This document shows, in pieces, positions 1-6,674 of a stretch of DNA of 10,710 nucleotides. This DNA comes from UBA1206 sp045643125. GTDB taxonomy: Bacteria; Bacillota; Clostridia; Oscillospirales; CAG-382. Both the position numbers and the translations under genes were made by a program. Numbering within the stretch: position 1 is the stretch's first letter; each line of letters begins with the position of its first letter. The stretch lies in contig JAZUKE010000109.1 of assembly GCA_045643125.1 (NCBI GenBank), positions 1 to 10,710 of the forward strand, read 5' to 3'. Below the pieces are notes generated by a model that searched no databases, was not told the DNA's origin, and saw nothing but the letters and a program-made list of their open reading frames with translations.

Positions 1-7
1 AATTTGA

Positions 8-199
8 GCAGACTGAGACAAACGAAGTTGATTTCGGCGAAAAACGAGCGTCGCCGTAGATAGCTACGGCAGTCGAGTTTTTCGTCGAAGCCATTGAAAA
101 TTCTAATAAAATCAAGTATTCCTATTACAAAAGTGTACTCTTTTGCTTTATTCTATTTCTGTTTCAATGGCGCAAGCAACGAGTTTGTCTTCGGTCTGC
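8..199. repeat. Palindromic MITE-like repeat element, about 190 bp
   Basis: Two imperfect inverted arms (8-30 and 177-199) both begin or end with GCAGAC/GTCTGC and contain ACAAAC/GTTTGT. Between them is a long near-palindrome at 33-89, with a perfect 7-bp core (GCCGTAG at 53-59, CTACGGC at 64-70) and outer arms that pair TTCGGCGAAAAAC with GTTTTTCGTCGAA apart from one mismatch. A further inverted pair, CCATTGAAA (91-99) and TTTCAATGG (162-170), nests inside the arms, as does CAAAAG (128-133)/CTTTTG (140-145). No convincing coding frame crosses it. The nested pairing suggests a non-autonomous mobile or structured repeat. It may continue left of the window. I cannot name the family. Confidence 0.6.
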
Positions 200-245
200 G
201 GGCAGGTTCGGGTGAACCTGCCCTCTTGCATTATGCGGGTAATGC
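200..245. repeat. Two adjacent perfect hairpins
   Basis: GGGCAGGTTC (200-209) pairs perfectly with GAACCTGCCC (214-223) around a 4-nt loop. Four bases later GCATTA (228-233) pairs with TAATGC (240-245) around TGCGGG. The first could act as a terminator stem, but no T-run follows it (TCTTGCATT), so I list them as structured repeats of unknown role between the palindromic element and the recombinase-like tail. Confidence 0.5.
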
Positions 246-251
246 CTGTGT

Positions 252-305
252 GTGGTACTCAAAGAGAAGGTTGTCGTGACCTTCAAAGACGGAACGGAGA
301 TTTGA
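252..305 (+). pseudogene. Possible 3' tail of a serine recombinase (remnant)
   Basis: A short open frame reads VVLKEKVVVTFKDGTEI and then stops with TGA at 303-305. This resembles the C-terminal strand (...TFKDGTEI) of many clostridial site-specific serine recombinases. An in-frame stop lies just upstream (TAA at 240-242) and hairpins precede it, so only about 17 codons survive. The strong terminator that follows immediately fits the end of a former gene. The match is short and recognised only by eye, so chance similarity cannot be excluded. Confidence 0.35.
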
Positions 306-307
306 AC

Positions 308-354
308 GCAGAACAGCCGCAGAGCCTAAAATGCCCTGCGGCTGTTCTGCTTTT
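308..354 (+). terminator. Rho-independent terminator
   Basis: A perfect 15-bp stem (GCAGAACAGCCGCAG at 308-322 with its complement at 336-350) encloses a 13-nt loop and is followed by TTTT at 351-354. It would end + strand transcription entering from the left, and it insulates the 546-3404 cassette from upstream reading. Minus-strand use is less likely because the T-run lies only on the + side. Confidence 0.85.
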
Positions 355-545
355 GTAATGAAATGTTCACAATTATAGTGTATAATATTATAGATTGTTA
401 TGTGCCCCCCGAAGGAATGGAAAATGGAGCAAAATATTTTTTGCAGAAACAGTAGCTCTTTTCCGCTTTTCTTCTTGTAAAGCGTTCAAGATACGCACTA
501 CATCATTTGTGAAAATACAAGAAAATAACGTTAAAGGTATGAAAA
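355..545 (+). promoter_or_regulatory. A/T-rich leader with candidate promoters for the cassette
   Basis: This 190-bp gap has no credible gene. There are two candidate promoters. The first is TTCACA (366-371) with A/T-rich -10-like sequence TATAGA at 389-394 (17-nt spacer); a perfect TATAAT at 381-386 is too close to pair with it. The second is TTGTAA (475-480) with TACATC (499-504), an 18-nt spacer. Neither matches consensus well. The ribosome binding site AAAGGT (533-538) lies 7 nt before the ATG at 546. The sequence between holds nothing else I recognise. Confidence 0.35.
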
Positions 546-2039
546 ATGATACAGCGAAACATTATCGATTGGTTAGAAAGATCTGCTCAGATTTACCCGG
601 ATAAGTCAGCATTTGAAACTGAGTCCGAAAAACTTAGCTATGGCGAACTGCTAATGAGAGCAAAAGAACTCGGAACATTTCTGGCTTCTGTGACAGATCA
701 GAACAAGCCTGTACTGATAATTATGGACAAGGGACCGAAGTGTATCTGCGCTATGATGGGTACAGTGTATGCCGGATGTTTTTATACGCCTCTGGATGAA
801 TCCATGCCGGATGACAGGATCCTTTTGATCATATCGGTTCTGAAACCGGAGATCATTTTTACAGAAAAGAAGTACGAAGAGAAAGTTCGGAAAATCGCAG
901 GAGAAATCCCCTATTTTGACATAGAAAAAATTCAGTGCCGGGTAGATGAAGCTAAACTTAAAAGCATCCGCAGGAATGGTATTGACACCGATCTGCTATA
1001 TGTGTTGTTCACAAGCGGCTCCACCGGCATTCCCAAAGGAGTGGCCGTTTCACACAGATCCGTTATTGACTTTGCTTGCTGGGCTATCGATAAACTCCAT
1101 ATTACGAGTGAGACGAGATTCGGAAATCAGGCACCGCTTTATTTTGACAATTCGGTGCTTGAGATTTACAGCACGCTGAGTGTGGGAGCCACGATGCATT
1201 TTATATCAAAGCGTGCGTTGATATATCCAAAGACGATGCCCTATTATTTGAATGAATACTGTATCAATACAATTTTTTGGGTTCCGTCAGTCTATACAAT
1301 GGTCGTCAAGTCCGGAGCCCTTGATGAGGAAATCCCCAAGCATTTGACAAAGTGTTTCTTTTGCGGGGAAGTAATGCCGGTCAGCACGCTGAATGCGTGG
1401 AAAAAAGTATTACCGAATGCCTTATTTGTAAATATGTACGGTCCTACTGAAATCACAGATGTGTGTACATATTTCATTGTTGACCGGGAATTTGATGAAT
1501 CTGAGACACTGCCGATTGGCTGGCCATGCGAAAATTCCAGAGTAGAGCTGATCAATGGAGAAATATGCGTAAGCGGGACCTGCCTTGCATCCGGCTACTA
1601 CAATGCGCCAGAGAAAACCGCTATGGTATTTGTGCAAAATCCCAACAGACCGGAAGTAACTGATCGAATGTATCGAACCGGTGATATGGGTACCTATAAT
1701 GAATTCGGCGAACTGATTTTTCTGGGACGAAATGATTCCCAAATAAAAAAGAAAGGAAACCGGATAGAACTTGGCGAAGTGGAAAGCGCTGTCTGCAGCA
1801 TGGAATCAGTTAGCGGGGTTTGTTGCTTATATGATGAAGAATGTGAGAGTATTATCTGCTGTTACGCCGGAATTGCGGATGAGAAAGAACTTTGCCGTTT
1901 TTTGAAAAGTAAGCTTCAAGGTTATATGATTCCAGACGTTTTTTTACACGTCAAAGAATTGCCTTTTACCGGAAACGGTAAGATGGACAGAGTGACTGTA
2001 AGAAAAATCTGGGACATAGAAAAACATCGGAGCAGATAA
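546..2039 (+). CDS. DltA-like stand-alone amino acid adenylation enzyme
   Basis: This is an ANL-superfamily adenylation enzyme of 497 aa, the usual length for DltA-type carrier-protein ligases. It activates a carboxylic or amino acid with ATP and loads it on a carrier protein. Core motifs appear in order: LSYGEL (A1), phosphate loop LFTSGSTGIPKG (154-165), FDNS (200-203), NMYGPTE (296-302), YRTGD (376-380), GRNDSQIKKKGNRIELGEVE (394-413) and catalytic K479 in GNGKMDR. D201 is the Asp that usually binds the substrate amino group, so an amino acid substrate is likely. C273 in FCGEVMP aligns with the Cys linked to D-Ala selection in Bacillus cereus DltA. By eye, the pocket residues otherwise differ from DltA (D, N, L, W, F, C, M, D, V, K), so D-Ala is not assured. 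Start: ATG at 546 with AAAGGT 7 nt upstream. First gene of a three-gene unit with a carrier protein and a membrane acyltransferase. Confidence 0.9.
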   Translation: MIQRNIIDWLERSAQIYPDKSAFETESEKLSYGELLMRAKELGTFLASVTDQNKPVLIIMDKGPKCICAMMGTVYAGCFYTPLDESMPDDRILLIISVLKPEIIFTEKKYEEKVRKIAGEIPYFDIEKIQCRVDEAKLKSIRRNGIDTDLLYVLFTSGSTGIPKGVAVSHRSVIDFACWAIDKLHITSETRFGNQAPLYFDNSVLEIYSTLSVGATMHFISKRALIYPKTMPYYLNEYCINTIFWVPSVYTMVVKSGALDEEIPKHLTKCFFCGEVMPVSTLNAWKKVLPNALFVNMYGPTEITDVCTYFIVDREFDESETLPIGWPCENSRVELINGEICVSGTCLASGYYNAPEKTAMVFVQNPNRPEVTDRMYRTGDMGTYNEFGELIFLGRNDSQIKKKGNRIELGEVESAVCSMESVSGVCCLYDEECESIICCYAGIADEKELCRFLKSKLQGYMIPDVFLHVKELPFTGNGKMDRVTVRKIWDIEKHRSR

Positions 2040-2082
2040 ATATCGATTTGCGAGTTTAATACAGAAAGGTTCAAATTAGAAA

Positions 2083-2325
2083 ATGATTGATAAGAATCAT
2101 GTTGCGGAAAAATTATTATCTATTATTTCGGATGTTTTAGAATATGAAGAGGAAATTCACCCGGATGATTCTCTTGTGGATGATTACGGAATTAATTCTC
2201 TCGAAAGTCTGAAGCTGATTGCCGAAATAGAGAATGTCTGGGGCATCGAAATGACAGGTGAAATGTTGTTTCACATTGATACCGTGCAGGATATGATTGA
2301 TGCGGTATGTGAGAAACTGCAATAA
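2083..2325 (+). CDS. Acyl/aminoacyl carrier protein
   Basis: An 80-aa carrier protein of the phosphopantetheine-binding family and typical size. The predicted attachment serine is S39 in GINSLES, where the usual Asp before Ser is Asn (NSL rather than DSL). The acidic helices around it (for example DDSLVDDYG before the serine) are typical. It lies 43 nt after the adenylation gene, the likely loading enzyme, and 17 nt before the acyltransferase gene, the likely acceptor-side enzyme. The best ribosome binding site is AGAAAGG at 2063-2069, rather far (13 nt) from the ATG. It needs a 4'-phosphopantetheinyl transferase encoded elsewhere. The role is close to DltC, but the neighbours differ from a dlt operon. 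Confidence 0.9.
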   Translation: MIDKNHVAEKLLSIISDVLEYEEEIHPDDSLVDDYGINSLESLKLIAEIENVWGIEMTGEMLFHIDTVQDMIDAVCEKLQ

Positions 2326-2342
2326 AAAGAGGCTCATCGAAC

Positions 2343-3404
2343 ATGGAATTGGTTCAAAGGCAAAAGATTGTTTACCCGATCGGTATGTTGGATTATTTCA
2401 AAGGTGCGGGAATGCTCCTGATCATTCTTTGTCATTGCAGAGGTTACAGTCCTGCAATATCGGTTGTCAGCTGGATGATTGATGAAACAAGCTCAGGTGC
2501 ATTAATGTTCTTTTTTCTGGCGGCAGGTTTTGGTCTACGTAAAACAAAACCGGTAAAAATGCTGAAAAAGACGGCCAAAGAAGAAATGCTGCCGTATGTA
2601 TTCTGTGGAATCTGCTCTGTATTATTGATTTTTCCCGCCAGATTGATCGCCGGTGATCTGATCAAAGACGCACTTTGGGCATCGATGAAAACCACAGCGG
2701 CATTTTTGCTTGGTTTGTTAGGTGGCAATATAACAATTTTGGGATTGCAGGTTGGCTCAATCGGTCCGGCATGGTTCTTTTTGGCTCTTTTTTGGGGAAT
2801 ACAAATTGTCAATCTGATTATTCATACGGAGGGCAAGAAAAAACAAATCACCATTGCAATTCTTTTGACGGGGATCGGATATATTTTGAATCATTACGTT
2901 ACGGACTATTTTTGTTTTTCAAGAGGCTTGCAGGCGGTACTGCCTGTTTATATGGGTTGTTTACTTCGGAGCAAACACTACCTTGATCGAGTGCCGAAAA
3001 TTGCAGTTTTAGGATTGCTGGCGTTTTTGATAGGTTATCCCTTGGTTATTTATCCTCATTTAAAAAACAGCTTGTGGATAATCAGAGGATGCGCAAAGTA
3101 TCTGTTCTGGATATGCGGAGTTATATTTGTTGTTTTACTCTCAATCTGGTACTGCAGGAGAAAAGACAATTTGATTGCCAGTGCAATCCGATATATTGGA
3201 TGCAATTCTTTTCTCTATCTGGTAGTACACACTATAGAATATGAATGTATTCCCTGGGGAGGTTTTATTCGCATTCTTGGATTGAGCGAAATTACAGAAT
3301 TAGGTAATATTCTCTGTTTTTTCGTTCGACTTTGCGGGTGCGCTATTGCAGTTCGTATAATTGAGAAACCATTTAAAGCTCTTATTGTTCACCGCAGAGC
3401 GTAA
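2343..3404 (+). CDS. Membrane acyltransferase, acyltransferase-3 family
   Basis: A polytopic membrane protein of 353 aa with about ten hydrophobic segments, typical of acyltransferase-3 / O-acetylase-like enzymes that acylate surface sugars or exported small molecules. Family hallmarks are LDYFKGAGMLLIILCH (16-31) with the conserved His31, FFFLAAGFGLRK (56-67), GPAWFFLALFW (141-151) and IGCNSFLYLVVHTIE (285-299). The last segment ends in IIEKPFKALI, a family-like C-terminus. The start ATG at 2343 has AAAGAGG at 2326-2332, directly after the carrier-protein stop. Context suggests that it takes the acyl or aminoacyl group from the carrier protein or a relay and moves it across the membrane to an acceptor. 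The acceptor cannot be read from sequence. Its stop codon abuts recombinase debris. Confidence 0.85.
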   Translation: MELVQRQKIVYPIGMLDYFKGAGMLLIILCHCRGYSPAISVVSWMIDETSSGALMFFFLAAGFGLRKTKPVKMLKKTAKEEMLPYVFCGICSVLLIFPARLIAGDLIKDALWASMKTTAAFLLGLLGGNITILGLQVGSIGPAWFFLALFWGIQIVNLIIHTEGKKKQITIAILLTGIGYILNHYVTDYFCFSRGLQAVLPVYMGCLLRSKHYLDRVPKIAVLGLLAFLIGYPLVIYPHLKNSLWIIRGCAKYLFWICGVIFVVLLSIWYCRRKDNLIASAIRYIGCNSFLYLVVHTIEYECIPWGGFIRILGLSEITELGNILCFFVRLCGCAIAVRIIEKPFKALIVHRRA

Positions 3405-3719
3405 TTGCCCTGCGGGAAGCAAAGGAATATGTGGCACGGGCTGAAATGGAAGTGCAGACGGCAAAGCAGGAAACTGCTGATCTTAACATCTTCCTGAACG
3501 CTATCCGCAGATGCACCATCTGACCGAGCTGACACCGGCACTTGTAAATACGCTGATAAAGAAAATCGAAGTGTTCAACAGCGTTCAAGGTACAGACGGG
3601 AAAAAGCATGTTCCGATTACTGTTCACTTTCGTGCGGTCGGGATCATCACTATTCCCGATGAAGAAAACTGATTGAGGCAATGAATGAAATGAGCAAAAC
3701 CCCTGTAAATGTGGCTTAA
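3401..3719 (+). pseudogene. 3' remnant of a TndX/TnpX-type large serine recombinase, frameshifted
   Basis: Three consecutive frames rebuild the C-terminus of a large serine recombinase with the DUF4368-type tail. Segment one (3401-3517) reads LREAKEYVARAEMEVQTAKQ and on to FLNAIRRCT, a coiled-coil-like stretch. Adding one base at 3517/3518 restores CTDLTELTPALVNTLIKKIE, the family signature, and reading continues to HFRAVGIITIPDEE. Adding one A in the A-run at 3665-3668 then allows LIEAMNEMSKTPVNVA and a stop at 3717-3719. The catalytic N-terminal resolvase domain is absent. The remnant starts at the very end of the acyltransferase gene, so it is a scar of a mobile element next to the cassette. 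The first frameshift is clear; the second is less certain because the gene could simply end at the TGA at 3670. Confidence 0.8.
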
Positions 3720-3726
3720 AATAAGG

Positions 3727-3759
3727 AAAAACGGTGTAACCTTTTCGGATTACACCGTT
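3727..3759 (-). terminator. Rho-independent terminator of the serpin operon
   Basis: Read on the minus strand, AACGGTGTAATCC and GGTTACACCGTT pair (one bulged base) around a short GAAAA-type loop, and TTTTT follows directly. It lies about 55 nt after the serpin lipoprotein stop. On the + strand the stem is followed by CCCC, so it is mainly a minus-strand terminator. The convergent cassette has no clear terminator of its own. Confidence 0.8.
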
Positions 3760-3772
3760 CCCCTCCTGCAAC

Positions 3773-3793
3773 TGTCCTTTAGAACACTCCGCA
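3773..3793. repeat. Truncated copy of the GCGGAGTGTTC hairpin repeat
   Basis: Read on the minus strand, GCGGAGTGTTCTAAAGGACA matches the left arm, loop and first right-arm bases of the complete hairpin at 10556-10585 in 19 of 20 positions. The remaining right arm (CTCCGC) is missing, and the sequence changes at about 3772/3773. This may be an original operon-end hairpin cut by insertion of the recombinase element. Confidence 0.6.
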
Positions 3794-3815
3794 GAAGCGA
3801 TCTTTTTCATCTTGA

Positions 3816-5135
3816 TTATTTCGTTGTATTCACCGCGCCGATGAATAACGGCAGATTTGTTTCGGTGTCGAGGATAAGGTAAACGAAAGGTCTGTCAAGG
3901 GTTATCTTATAAGGTTCGACAAATACCGGAGCGCACTCATTTTTCATTTCAACAACCGTAACTGCGGCGGCTTTCGTGCCGGTCGGCATCATTTCGATAT
4001 GCGTCTTCTGGAACACTCTGCCTATATAAATATCACCCCACTCGGAGACAGCCATATTCTCGAATCCTCCGTTGAATGCGGACTCCATACCGAGCGTTTT
4101 GAGCATATCGTTCATATTGAAAGAAACGTCATATTTGAATTCCGGCATTGACAGCTCGACTCTTTCGGAGCTTCCCGAAGAAATGATGGACGCTGTCTTG
4201 CCTGCGTCAAACGACAGAACGTAATCGTCTATCGAAACGCCGTCATTCGGCAGGAACGCCGCAAGAGCGTATTTGCCGCCAGCGTAGTATTTCAAAAATC
4301 CCGTTTCGTCGTCGGTTTTGATATATTTCAGATATTCGTTGTAACCGAAGAAATCGGCTTTTTCCTTTTCGCCTTTTGAATTGACGAAATCGAGTTTTTT
4401 GTTCTTGTATTGGTATTCGGTGTTCTCAAACGCAGCGTCGAACGCGACGGCGTTTATCAAGGTAAGCGCCATTTCGCTGAAATCATCCGGGCTGTCGTAG
4501 ATCTTCTTTATCATTTTATCGGTTTTTTCGCTTACCCAGTCGTTGATATCCTTTACCGTCGTTTCGTCGTATGGAACACCGAAGATATCGGCGTCGTAAT
4601 AAGACGAGACTTTTTCAAGGAATTTTTCGTTCACCTTAAGCGTACCGTCGTTGCGGAACCAGACCGAATCGGCAAGAGAAAGCGTATAGCCGTCGCCCGA
4701 CATAAGGGAACGTGAATAGTTGTAAAGGTAGGCGTTCAGTTCGTCCATCGTCAGCCCGTCGGCGATGACGTGAAGCATATCGCTCTGCACGTCTGCGTTT
4801 GCTCCGTTGGCGGTCATCGCAAGCGCGTACAGCGCGGAAGTCGGAGAAACAAGCGTATTTTCGCCCGGTTTATAACTGTGTTTCAGCATCTCGGACGCAA
4901 AGGAATAAAACGAAGAAGCGAATCTTTCGTCAACCGTCTTTTCATTCACGTCGTTTTCGTTTTTGTTCACGAGCTTTTTCAAATCGACCGCACTGCCTGA
5001 CTTGCGGATGCTGAAATAACCGTCCTTGTTTTCGGCTTCGGGGGTTTTTCCGATCTCACCGGACGAACAGGAAGCAAAAATCAGCGTTGACATAACAAGA
5101 AGAAACGCAAGCAAAACGGATATTGTTCTTTTCAT
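3816..5135 (-). CDS. Serpin (serine protease inhibitor) lipoprotein
   Basis: A 439-aa serpin with an N-terminal lipoprotein signal (basic MKR, hydrophobic stretch, FASC with C23 as the lipidated Cys), so it should sit on the outer face of the membrane. Serpin landmarks are SADMA-type core SLADSVWFRNDG, a LTLINAVAF strand, MNDMLKTLGMESAF, and the family signature ITLDRPFVYLI. The hinge GTKAAAVT (from G386) has Thr at P14 and small residues at P12-P10, as in inhibitory serpins. Counting from P15 Gly, the scissile bond would be near E400-C401, but the loop is about 5 residues longer than in alpha1-antitrypsin, so P1 is uncertain. P17 is Pro instead of the usual Glu. The SD GGAGG (5144-5148) overlaps the stop of the upstream serpin, 8 nt before the ATG. 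Last gene before the terminator; closely related to its upstream neighbour by tandem duplication. Confidence 0.93.
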   Translation of the reverse strand: MKRTISVLLAFLLVMSTLIFASCSSGEIGKTPEAENKDGYFSIRKSGSAVDLKKLVNKNENDVNEKTVDERFASSFYSFASEMLKHSYKPGENTLVSPTSALYALAMTANGANADVQSDMLHVIADGLTMDELNAYLYNYSRSLMSGDGYTLSLADSVWFRNDGTLKVNEKFLEKVSSYYDADIFGVPYDETTVKDINDWVSEKTDKMIKKIYDSPDDFSEMALTLINAVAFDAAFENTEYQYKNKKLDFVNSKGEKEKADFFGYNEYLKYIKTDDETGFLKYYAGGKYALAAFLPNDGVSIDDYVLSFDAGKTASIISSGSSERVELSMPEFKYDVSFNMNDMLKTLGMESAFNGGFENMAVSEWGDIYIGRVFQKTHIEMMPTGTKAAAVTVVEMKNECAPVFVEPYKITLDRPFVYLILDTETNLPLFIGAVNTTK

Positions 5136-5147
5136 TTCGTGAACCTC

Positions 5148-6674
5148 CTATTTGACGGTATTCACCGCGCCGATGAATATCGGCAGGTTTGTTTCGGTGT
5201 CGATTATCGCGTATACGAAAGGTCTGTTGAGGATTATTTTGACAGGTTCATCAAATGCCGGATCGCACTCAAGCAGCATTTCCACAACCGTAACTGCGGC
5301 GGCTGTCGTCCCGCGTGGTGACATAGTGATATGTGTTTTCTGGAATACGCTGCCTATATAGATGTCGCCCCACTCGGAGACAGCCATATTCTCGAATCCG
5401 CCGTAAAACGCGGACTCCATACCGAGTTCTTTCAGCATATCGTTCATCGGAAAATCCACGGCATAATCGAATTCGGGTACGATGATACTCGTAAGCTGCG
5501 TTTTGCTTTTCGAAAGCAGACCTATGAGTTTTGCCGTCTTTGCACCGTCGAGAGATGAAACGTATTTGTCGATGCCGATGCCGTCTTTCGGCAGAAACGC
5601 CGCAAAAGCGTACTTGCCGCCGTTGTAGTTTTTGAGGAAACCGACGGTATCGTCAGTCTCGATATATTTCAGTTTTTCGGTGTATCCGAAACACTTTGCC
5701 TCTTCTTTTTCATTGTTCCCGTTTGTGAAATCGAAGGTCGCACCCGAAAATTCAAGATTCGTGTTTTCCCATTCGGCGTCGAAGAGCAGCGTGTTGATAA
5801 GGGTAAGCACCGTATCGGTGAAATCCTTGTCCTTATCGTAAATCTTATCTATCATTCCGTGCGTCTTATTCTTTACCCATTTGTTGATATCGTTGGCGGT
5901 GGTTTCGTCATAAGGAACGCCGAAGATATCGGCGTCGTAGAAAGACGTGACTTTTTTAAGGAAGCTGTCTTTGACCTTCAGCGTGCCGTCGTTACGGAAC
6001 CAGACCGAATCGGCAAGAGAGAGCGTATATCCGTCGCCCGATACGAGGGAACGCGAATGGTAGTCGCAGAGGTAGGCGTTCAGTTCGTCCATCGTCAGCC
6101 CGTCGGCAAAGGCGTGCAGCATATCGCTCTGCACTCTGTCGGTTGCGCCGTTTGCGGTCATACCGAGCGCATACAGCGCGGAAGCGGGAGAGATAAGCGC
6201 GTTTTTGCCCGATTTGTAACTGTATTTCAGCATTTCGGACGCAAAATCCATAAACGACGCTTTGAATTTTTCATCAAAGTTTCTTCCCGTTTCTTTTTTC
6301 GTGTTATTCACGAGCTTTGCAATATCTGCCGCGGAAGCGCTCTTCGCAAGGAGAAAATATCCGTCTTCGTGTACCGCTTCGGCAGTCGGAAAAACGTCTT
6401 CGCTTTTCCATTCAACTTCTTCCGAAATCTCGCTTTCTTCGTCGGAAACGTCTCCCGATACGACGTATCTTTCTACCACGTTGATGCCTTCTTTTTCTCC
6501 GTATTGATTATTGCTTTCTTTACGGAAGAACTGCTTTGCGGACAAAAAGACTATGCCGAAGCAGAGGAAGAGCGACAGGCAGGTGCTGATAATGCGTTTT
6601 GTTTTTTTCTTTTTATTTTCGTATACTTTTGACTTTTCGTAAACGTCTTTTCTGAATTCGTCAGGCGTTTTCAT
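5148..6674 (-). CDS. Membrane-anchored serpin with anti-sigma-like N-terminus
   Basis: A serpin fused behind a single membrane anchor; 508 aa from the chosen start, 512 from an ATG at 6686. Numbering here follows the longer form. Residues 5-31 form a short, strongly basic cytoplasmic tail (FRKDVYEKSK, then a KKKKTKR cluster), 32-50 a membrane helix, 51-106 an acidic linker, and 107-512 a full serpin domain outside the cell. Serpin evidence includes SLADSVWFRNDG, MNDMLKELGMESAF, hinge GTTAAAVT from G459 and the signature IILNRPFVYAI. The predicted scissile region is near E473-C474. The gene overlaps the 3' end of the ECF sigma gene, as membrane anti-sigma factors usually do, and the tail plus helix resembles small clostridial anti-sigma partners. 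I infer that the tail binds the sigma factor and the serpin senses proteases. The start at 6674 is preferred because AAAGG (6687-6691) directly abuts the 6686 ATG, leaving no room for ribosome spacing. Confidence 0.9.
   Translation of the reverse strand: MKTPDEFRKDVYEKSKVYENKKKKTKRIISTCLSLFLCFGIVFLSAKQFFRKESNNQYGEKEGINVVERYVVSGDVSDEESEISEEVEWKSEDVFPTAEAVHEDGYFLLAKSASAADIAKLVNNTKKETGRNFDEKFKASFMDFASEMLKYSYKSGKNALISPASALYALGMTANGATDRVQSDMLHAFADGLTMDELNAYLCDYHSRSLVSGDGYTLSLADSVWFRNDGTLKVKDSFLKKVTSFYDADIFGVPYDETTANDINKWVKNKTHGMIDKIYDKDKDFTDTVLTLINTLLFDAEWENTNLEFSGATFDFTNGNNEKEEAKCFGYTEKLKYIETDDTVGFLKNYNGGKYAFAAFLPKDGIGIDKYVSSLDGAKTAKLIGLLSKSKTQLTSIIVPEFDYAVDFPMNDMLKELGMESAFYGGFENMAVSEWGDIYIGSVFQKTHITMSPRGTTAAAVTVVEMLLECDPAFDEPVKIILNRPFVYAIIDTETNLPIFIGAVNTVK

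Noticed and set aside
94..358. Small + strand open frames in the left intergenic region
   Set aside because: They run through the palindromic repeat and the terminator hairpin, have no ribosome binding site and no family resemblance apart from the short recombinase-like tail in another frame.
546..3404. Canonical dlt (teichoic acid D-alanylation) operon
   Set aside because: There is no MBOAT DltB and no DltD; the third gene belongs to the acyltransferase-3 family.
5859..6632. Long open frame on the + strand
   Set aside because: It is antisense to the membrane serpin gene, lacks a ribosome binding site, and its translation has no recognisable family pattern; it reflects codon bias of the real gene.
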